Assembly: GCA_016713535.1 (NCBI GenBank)
Contig: JADJOY010000009.1
Location: forward strand, 62,001 to 126,000
DNA from: Deltaproteobacteria bacterium
GTDB lineage: Bacteria > JADJOY01
Length of the DNA: 64,000 bases
Reading direction: 5' to 3'
Part shown: positions 59,576 through 64,000 of the stretch, one piece after another
Numbering within the stretch: position 1 is the first letter of the stretch
Layout of the letters: the number at the start of each line of letters is the position of its first letter
Made by a program: the position numbers and the translations under genes
Notes under the pieces: model-generated
Databases searched by the model: none
What the model was told of the DNA's origin: nothing
Seen by the model: only the letters and a program-made list of their open reading frames with translations

Positions 59576-60196
59576 CTACTTGCCGGTCGTGGCGGGCAGC
59601 AGCCCCTGAGCGCGCATCTCCTCGCGTGTCTCGTCGGCGATGCTCTCGATCAAGTCGTGGATGTCGTCGGGGTTGGTGGTCCGGCTGCGGCTGGTCCAGA
59701 TCAGCTTGGCGTCGGCCACCGAGTAGACGTTGGTCTCGACCACGACCTGGGTGTCTTGCTCGACGCGGGTCGCCGTGTAGGCCGTGTAGCCGGGAGCGCC
59801 CCAGTACCCCCACGCGCCGCCGTAGCCGTAGCCGCCGTAACCGGTGCCACCGGGGATGACCTTGAGGTCCCGGTCGACCGAGCGGATCCGCACCACCAGC
59901 AAGCCATCGGCGCCCGAGGCCTCGACCTTGGGCTTCACCTTGGCGACGTCATCGAGGTCGTCGGTGGGAACGAGGTTGTAGCTGACCTCGCCGGCGCTCA
60001 CGGCGCGCGCGACCTGCGTCTCCATCGAGCGCCGCATCGGATCGTTCTTCGTGGCGGCGATCACGAGGATGCGCTTGAAGCGGACGTTGTTGACCTCGGG
60101 ATCCTTCCAGGTGGTCAACATCTTCGTCGAGGCGGTGCAGCCGCTCGCCACGGCGCATGCCGCGAGCCACACCGCGGCCAAGCTCGTTCGTCTCAT
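59576..60196 (-). CDS. DUF4136 family lipoprotein (paralogue 1)
   Basis: 206 residues from ATG 60196. The lipoprotein signal ends AVASGC. DUF4136 features are STKMLTTWKDPEVNNVRFKRILVIA near the mature N-terminus, then ADGLLVVRIRSVDRDL, a Gly/Tyr-rich loop (GGYGYGGAWGYWGAPGY), and VVVETNVYSVADAKLIWTSRSRT. Family members are small periplasmic or outer-membrane lipoproteins of unknown function. It lies 69 bp downstream of a paralogue on the same strand, indicating gene duplication; the two differ considerably, so the duplication is old. Confidence 0.85.
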   Translation of the reverse strand: MRRTSLAAVWLAACAVASGCTASTKMLTTWKDPEVNNVRFKRILVIAATKNDPMRRSMETQVARAVSAGEVSYNLVPTDDLDDVAKVKPKVEASGADGLLVVRIRSVDRDLKVIPGGTGYGGYGYGGAWGYWGAPGYTAYTATRVEQDTQVVVETNVYSVADAKLIWTSRSRTTNPDDIHDLIESIADETREEMRAQGLLPATTGK

Positions 60197-60265
60197 CACG
60201 TCTCCGATCGGTTGGGGTTGTCTGGACAGGTCGCGCCACCGGGTCCGCGGCGCGCGCCTCCGGAA

Positions 60266-60865
60266 TCAGAGCAGGCCCGCCTTCTTCATCGCCTCACCGT
60301 TGGCGTCGGCGATGCTCTCGACCAAGGCGCCCATCGACCGCGGCTCGGCGGTGCGGCTGCGGCTCGCCCACAAGAGCTTGCCGGACTCGATCGAATACAC
60401 GTTCACCTCGACGACCACGAACTTCTCCTTCACCTCGACGCCCGGGTCGTAGACCGCGTACCAGGAGCCGCCCCAACCGCCCCACAGGTACGGCGAAGAG
60501 GTCGGCTTCCACTGGTAGTCACCCGGCTGGCGGGACACCTCGGTGGTGGTGCCGATGACCCGCACCATGACCAACCCATCCGCGCCCGAGGCGCGGATCC
60601 CGCCCTTCACCTTGTCGGGACTCTCGAGGTCGCGGGTGGGGATCGTCTTGTAGGCGGGCTCGGCCGACTTCATGCGCTTCACCATGGTGTCCTCCATGGT
60701 GCGTCGAACCGACTCGTCCTTGGTGATGGCGAGGGCCAGCACCTTACGGAACGCGATCGGCCCTGCGCTCGGCTCCTTCCAGGTCGAGACCAGATCGGTA
60801 GAGGCGCAGCCAGCGAGCGCCAGCGTGATCGAGCCGAGCAACGCCCACGTCGATGACCGCCTCAT
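60266..60865 (-). CDS. DUF4136 family lipoprotein (paralogue 2)
   Basis: 199 residues. Signal and lipobox are TLALAGC. It shares the layout of the next gene: STDLVSTWKEPSAGPIAFRKVLALA, RRTMEDTMVKRM, SGADGLVMVRVIG, an aromatic loop (YLWGGWGGSWYAVYDPG) and VVVEVNVYSIESGKLLWASRSRT. It is the promoter-proximal gene of the pair. The 219-bp divergent gap 60866-61084 separates it from the XRE regulator and contains the operator-like repeats at 61003-61043, so that regulator may also control this pair. Confidence 0.85.
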   Translation of the reverse strand: MRRSSTWALLGSITLALAGCASTDLVSTWKEPSAGPIAFRKVLALAITKDESVRRTMEDTMVKRMKSAEPAYKTIPTRDLESPDKVKGGIRASGADGLVMVRVIGTTTEVSRQPGDYQWKPTSSPYLWGGWGGSWYAVYDPGVEVKEKFVVVEVNVYSIESGKLLWASRSRTAEPRSMGALVESIADANGEAMKKAGLL

Positions 60866-61002
60866 GAAGCCTCCCTCCCGAACGTCCGTTTGCAGCTTCG
60901 AGACGCCGCCGTCCCGAGCGCGGCCGGGAACCTACCACCGATGACCACCGGGTGCACCGCCCGGTGAGGGCGGCGGGAGGCCAGCCAGCAGCTCGGACTG
61001 TA

Positions 61003-61043
61003 AAGCACTTGCTATACAAAATCGTCAAGCACTTGCTTTACAA
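61003..61043. promoter_or_regulatory. Two 17-bp direct repeats, likely operators of the XRE regulator
   Basis: AAGCACTTGCTATACAA (61003-61019) and AAGCACTTGCTTTACAA (61027-61043) differ at one base and are spaced 24 bp apart. Each contains a dyad (AAGCA-CT-TGCTT in copy 2, one mismatch in copy 1). This AT-rich block stands out in the GC-rich surroundings and lies 42-82 bp before the XRE start and 138 bp before the divergent DUF4136 start. It is a good candidate for cooperative repressor binding. Confidence 0.65.
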
Positions 61044-61084
61044 GTTTTGTCTAGCTTAAGCTCCACAGCGATCGGAGGCCAAAA

Positions 61085-61816
61085 ATGCCGCGAAAACCCG
61101 CTGAATTCGGCCGTCTCATGCGGAAGAAGCGCCGCAAAGTGGGGCTCAGTCTGAGAGAGCTCGGGGAGAAAATCGAGCTCAGCCACACGTTCCTTCATCA
61201 GGTGGAGCAGGGGCGGCGCGCGCCGATCCCACGCAGCCACTGGGCGGCGCTGGTGGACGCGATCCCGGGGCTCACGCGCGACGAGCTCGAGCGCGCCGCC
61301 GCCGAGGACCGACCGCTCGCGCTCGACCTCGCCGACGCGCCGCCGCACGTGGTGGACGTGGCGGTCGCGATGGCACGCCGGCTCGCCGGCGGCGACCTGG
61401 ACCTCCGGACCGCGGACGCGCTGCTGGCCGTCCTCGACGAGGAGACCGCCACCGGGCGGGCGTTCGGACGCGTCGTGGATCGCGGCGGCAAGCCCGTCAC
61501 GGGGAAGGCGTTCCTGTACCGGATCGCCACCGGCTCGGGGTGGGCCGCGCTCCTCGGCGTGCGCGAGCAGGCGGGGCGCAGCGACGGGCCGTCGCTCGCG
61601 CGGGTGGCGCGCGACACCGGCAAGACCGTCGAGCTGATGAAGGCGGGCCACCCACAAGGCGGCGGCTTCTTCGACGTCCCCGGCGGTCTGCCCCTCGGCG
61701 AATACGCCTTGCACGTGCACCACGCCGGCAAGCAGGAGTGGGCCTGGCCGCTGGTGGTGAGTACCGGCGCGGCGCAGCGCGACGTGCCGATCGGTGGGCC
61801 GGACGCCGCATCCTGA
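61085..61816 (+). CDS. XRE-family (lambda repressor-like) regulator with a C-terminal domain of unknown function
   Basis: 243 residues. The helix-turn-helix lies at residues 5-65 (FGRLMRKKRRKVGLSLRELGEKIELSHTFLHQVEQGRRAPIPRSHW). A helical middle follows, then a beta-rich C-terminal half (FGRVVDRGGKPVTGKAFLYRI, LPLGEYALHVHHAGKQEWAWPLVV) that resembles a ligand-binding or carboxypeptidase-regulatory-like sandwich more than a peptidase. No self-cleavage Ser-Lys dyad is evident. CGGAGG lies about 10 bases before ATG 61085. The direct repeats just upstream make autoregulation likely. Confidence 0.8.
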   Translation: MPRKPAEFGRLMRKKRRKVGLSLRELGEKIELSHTFLHQVEQGRRAPIPRSHWAALVDAIPGLTRDELERAAAEDRPLALDLADAPPHVVDVAVAMARRLAGGDLDLRTADALLAVLDEETATGRAFGRVVDRGGKPVTGKAFLYRIATGSGWAALLGVREQAGRSDGPSLARVARDTGKTVELMKAGHPQGGGFFDVPGGLPLGEYALHVHHAGKQEWAWPLVVSTGAAQRDVPIGGPDAAS

Positions 61817-61868
61817 CCCACCGCTCGAGCCCGTGACCGGGGACTAGGTCGCCGGCCGCCGGCTCGCC

Positions 61869-62296
61869 ATGCTGCGGGCCGCGATGTGCCGCGAAGCCGC
61901 CGCCGCGCCGAGCATCCCCGTGCCGACCGCCGACACCGACATCGGCGCGCGCTGGCGCCGCCTCGCTCGATGGGGCGCGGCGGCGCTGATCGTGGCCACG
62001 TTGATCCCGTCCAGCGACGGACAGATCATGTGGCTCTACATGGACACGCTGTCGATGTATGCGCTCGCCATGACGCCGCCGCGGATCCGGCCCGCGCTCC
62101 ACGCCGACCTGCTGTTCCTGTTCAGCGCGATGTCGTGGACGATCGTGCTGACGGGCTGGCTCGTGCTGTGGGTGACCCGCAAGCGCGGAGCCCCGCTGCT
62201 CGCACCCAGCCGCGGCGCGCTGCGGGGCGCGCGTGCTCTCTTTCTCCTGAGCTGGCTGGCGCCGTGTGCTCGACTCACCCGACGAGGGCGGCATGA
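61869..62296 (+). CDS. Small membrane protein (frameshifted near its end)
   Basis: Restored length is 142 residues with two to three hydrophobic segments (ARWGAAALIVATLIPSS, LLFLFSAMSWTIVLTGWLVLWV, ALFLLSWLAP). No family is recognised. Adding one base near CC 62262-62263 makes the frame end VCSTHPTRAA with a TGA at 62294-62296, which overlaps the ATG of the next gene (ATGA), the same coupling seen throughout the window. The uncorrected frame instead continues as Arg/Gly-rich sequence across the next gene. ATG 61884 is an alternative start. Confidence 0.55.
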
Positions 62297-63054
62297 CCCG
62301 GCGAAGCTGGCTGCTCGCGGGTGGTGGGCTCGTGCTCGCCGCGGTCGCCGCGGGGGTGATCGTGGTCGCGAGCGGGTGGCTCGTGGAGGGGGACGGCGGC
62401 GTCCGGTGGAACATGGACGCCTCGGTGATCGAGGCGTCTTCGTGCCCGATGTTCGGCGAGCACTGGGTCGGCGCGCCGCGGGCCGAGAGCGCGCCGACGG
62501 CGTGCCGCTTCACCCGCGCCTTCCACGTCAATCGCGGCAAGTACGGCGAGGTCGGCCTCGAAGGGGCGACGTTCTGGATGGCGGGCGAGCTCCAGGCCGA
62601 CCCGGCGCGCGGCGGCGGATCGTGGGCGGTCGTCACCTTCGACGGCGCCACCAGCGCGGCGCAGCGCGGCGGCATCGGCGCCGTCCTCGCGCAGCTCTAT
62701 CCCGGCCCGTGGAGCTCGCTGACGACCGCCGAGGGCGCGATCGAGTGGACCGACCTCGACAACACCGTCAACCTCCGGCCACGCAGCGAGGACTACGCCC
62801 ACGCCACCCTCGACGGCGGGCGCACCGCCGAGATCCGCCTCGAGCGACCGGCGCACGCGGAGGATCCGGCGCAGCAGGTGGTGCTGCAGAACCTCCGTTA
62901 CTGGGGCGCCGGCTCGAACGACGGCTTCGTAGTGATGCCGTGCGTGAAACAGGCGTGGCACGGCGGTGGCACACCGTTCGAGGAGCGCGACTCGAACGGG
63001 TTCACGATCACGATCCACGTCGAGTCGAAGCGTGCCGACACGCCCGCGGGCTGA
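62293..63054 (+). CDS. DUF1326-like protein with N-terminal membrane anchor
   Basis: 253 residues. An N-terminal Arg pair and hydrophobic segment (MTRRSWLLAGGGLVLAAVAAGVIVV) form a signal anchor or Tat-like signal. The body WNMDASVIEASSCPMFG...CRFTRAFHVNRGKYGEVGLEGATFWMAG and the later AHAEDPAQQVVLQNLRYWG, NSNGF-type end resemble DUF1326, but the Cys-rich start of that family is reduced to a single SSCPMF. Function is unknown. It overlaps the small membrane protein gene by four bases and the following propeller gene by 23 bp, so the three form one unit. Confidence 0.65.
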   Translation: MTRRSWLLAGGGLVLAAVAAGVIVVASGWLVEGDGGVRWNMDASVIEASSCPMFGEHWVGAPRAESAPTACRFTRAFHVNRGKYGEVGLEGATFWMAGELQADPARGGGSWAVVTFDGATSAAQRGGIGAVLAQLYPGPWSSLTTAEGAIEWTDLDNTVNLRPRSEDYAHATLDGGRTAEIRLERPAHAEDPAQQVVLQNLRYWGAGSNDGFVVMPCVKQAWHGGGTPFEERDSNGFTITIHVESKRADTPAG

Positions 63055-64000
63055 GCGCAACTCGCGTGGGCGAGCCCGACGGCGACGGACGCTGCTGGCG
63101 CTCGGAGCTCTTCTCGGCGCGTTCGCGCCGAACCCGGCGAGCGCGGGCGACTGGCCGCACTGGCGCGGACCTGGCTTCGACGGCCGGGTGCCGGCGAACG
63201 ACGCCCTCCCGCGTGGGCCGATCACGCTGACGCGGAGCTGGGCGCGGCCGCTCGGTGTCGGCTACGCGGGGATCGCCACCAGCGGTGCGCTCGTCGTCAC
63301 GATGTACGGCGACGGGCGCGAGGACCACGTGGTGGCGCTCGACGCGGCCTCCGGCGAGACGCGCTGGAGGCGCGCGATCGGCCCGATGTTCCCGGCGGGC
63401 GGCGGCTCGGAGGGCGGCCCGAAGAGTACACCCACCATCGACGGCGACACGGTCTACGCCCTCGGCCCCAACGGCGACCTGCTCGCGCTCGCGCTAGCGG
63501 ACGGCGCCGAGCGGTGGCGGATCCAGCTCGTCAGCGACGTCGGCGCCGTGCGACCCGAGTTCGGGTTCGCGACCTCACCGCTCGTGATCGGCGAGCGGCT
63601 GGTGGTCGCGACCGGCGGTCCTTCGGGTCACGGGATCACGGCGCTCGACAAGGCGAGCGGGGCCGCGCTGTGGAGCGCCGGTGACGACCCACTCGAATAC
63701 CCGTCGCCGATCCCCGCGACCCTGGCCGGGGTGGAGCAGGTGGTCGCGGTGAGCGACGGCGCGGCGCTCGGCCTCGACCCCGCGACGGGCGCGGTGCTGT
63801 GGCGCTTCCCGCACGAGCTCCACGAGGTGCCCACCGCCGTGCTCCTCGGCGACGATCGCGTGCTGGTGCCGGGCGTGGAGGAGGACGCTCGCGCTGCGGG
63901 TCCGGCGGAGCGAGAGCGGGCTCGTGGCCGAGAAGCTCTGGGCGTCGCTCGGCTTCAAGGGCAGCACGGCCAGCCCCGTCCTGCACGAGGGCCTCCTCTA
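63032..64000 (+). CDS. PQQ-type beta-propeller protein (partial, frameshifted)
   Basis: Runs off the window end. Start GTG 63032 lies inside the previous gene and gives MPTRPRAERN then a Tat-like RRRRTLLALGALLGAF signal, then the mature start GDWPHWRGPGFDG, the typical opening of outer PQQ-binding-like beta-propeller proteins (DWP.WRGP). Blades follow with VVALDAASGETRWRRAIG, GDLLALALADGAERWRI and ALGLDPATGAVLWRFP. The frame slips at about 63885-63890: in the shifted frame LALRVRRSESGLVAEKLWASLGF continues the blade pattern to the end of the window. Such proteins bind ligands or scaffold electron-transfer complexes in the periplasm; true PQQ enzymes need motifs that would lie beyond the window. 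Confidence 0.75.
   Translation, partial: MPTRPRAERNSRGRARRRRTLLALGALLGAFAPNPASAGDWPHWRGPGFDGRVPANDALPRGPITLTRSWARPLGVGYAGIATSGALVVTMYGDGREDHVVALDAASGETRWRRAIGPMFPAGGGSEGGPKSTPTIDGDTVYALGPNGDLLALALADGAERWRIQLVSDVGAVRPEFGFATSPLVIGERLVVATGGPSGHGITALDKASGAALWSAGDDPLEYPSPIPATLAGVEQVVAVSDGAALGLDPATGAVLWRFPHELHEVPTAVLLGDDRVLVPGVEEDARAAGPAERERARGREALGVARLQGQHGQPRPARGPPL

Noticed and set aside
1-64000. CRISPR array, tRNA or rRNA gene, insertion sequence ends
   Set aside because: I scanned for regularly spaced repeats, cloverleaf-like segments and terminal inverted repeats with a transposase and found none.

Overview
This is GC-rich DNA (about 70 % by eye) from a Gram-negative bacterium. It carries a TonB-dependent receptor, an OmpA-type lipoprotein, an AsmA-like envelope protein and several lipoboxes. 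Stop/start overlaps of the GTGA or ATGA type are frequent. A CSLREA/thrombospondin-type-3 surface protein with a hydrophobic-plus-arginine C-terminus, a bacterial CYP51 and a pfa-like polyketide synthase together suggest a myxobacterium-like or other former 'Deltaproteobacteria' lineage. That placement is inference: there is no rRNA or other marker gene here. I saw no tRNA, rRNA, CRISPR array, insertion sequence or prophage.

Layout. 0.1-2.7 kb: TPR protein and PilZ-HEAT protein. 2.8-6.5 kb: enoyl-CoA hydratase, peptide-type ABC binding lipoprotein, geranylgeranyl-reductase-like flavoenzyme. 6.5-9.5 kb: FadR-like regulator with a striking double operator, then a long-chain-alcohol-oxidase-like GMC enzyme. 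9.6-10.2 kb: FitA/VapC toxin-antitoxin pair. 10.3-15.9 kb: two ABC permeases and a 1286-residue AsmA-like protein. 15.9-18.4 kb (minus): alpha/beta hydrolase, NTF2-like protein, AttH/CrtC-like lipocalin protein. 18.6-22.1 kb: Spy/CpxP-like metal-rich protein, lipoprotein, two-component system. 22.1-28.5 kb: SMUG-type uracil-DNA glycosylase, DUF4331/lipoprotein/TPR trio, glycosidase-like lipoprotein, NfuA-like protein. 28.4-33.1 kb (minus): SGNH hydrolase, GT-C-like membrane protein, DUF2804 protein, small unknown. 33.4-38.8 kb: CSLREA protein, a duplicated glycosidase-like protein, Uma2 nuclease. 38.9-43.9 kb: ferredoxin-CYP51, TetR regulator, NTF2-like protein, TonB receptor. 44.1-46.0 kb: spermidine-synthase-like protein and acyltransferase-3 protein. 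46.3-56.0 kb: the megasynthase operon. 56.2-64.0 kb: VWA-OmpA lipoprotein, zinc phospholipase-C-like protein, two DUF4136 lipoproteins, XRE regulator with operator repeats, small membrane protein, DUF1326-like protein and the start of a PQQ-type propeller protein.

The outstanding locus is 46.3-56.0 kb. One 2766-residue protein reads KS - catalytically dead KS (chain-length-factor-like) - AT - ACP - peptidase-C45/penicillin-acyltransferase-like domain - KR - DH. It is translationally coupled to a phosphopantetheinyl transferase and to a FabL-like enoyl reductase. Together these supply every activity of a reducing, iterative fatty-acid/PUFA-like synthase. The embedded Ntn-hydrolase-type acyltransferase is an unusual candidate off-loading domain that should transfer the acyl chain to an amine. 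C45 enzymes mature by cleavage before the Gly-Cys cysteine, so the synthase may cut itself into two large pieces.

Nine genes (PilZ-HEAT, TPR, glycosidase-like lipoprotein, duplicated glycosidase, NTF2-like, TonB receptor, zinc phospholipase, small membrane protein, PQQ protein) are each broken by a single frame change, mostly at short G or C runs. In every case the downstream frame continues the same protein family. This looks like indel error in the assembly rather than gene decay. For these genes I give the coordinates of the whole restored gene.
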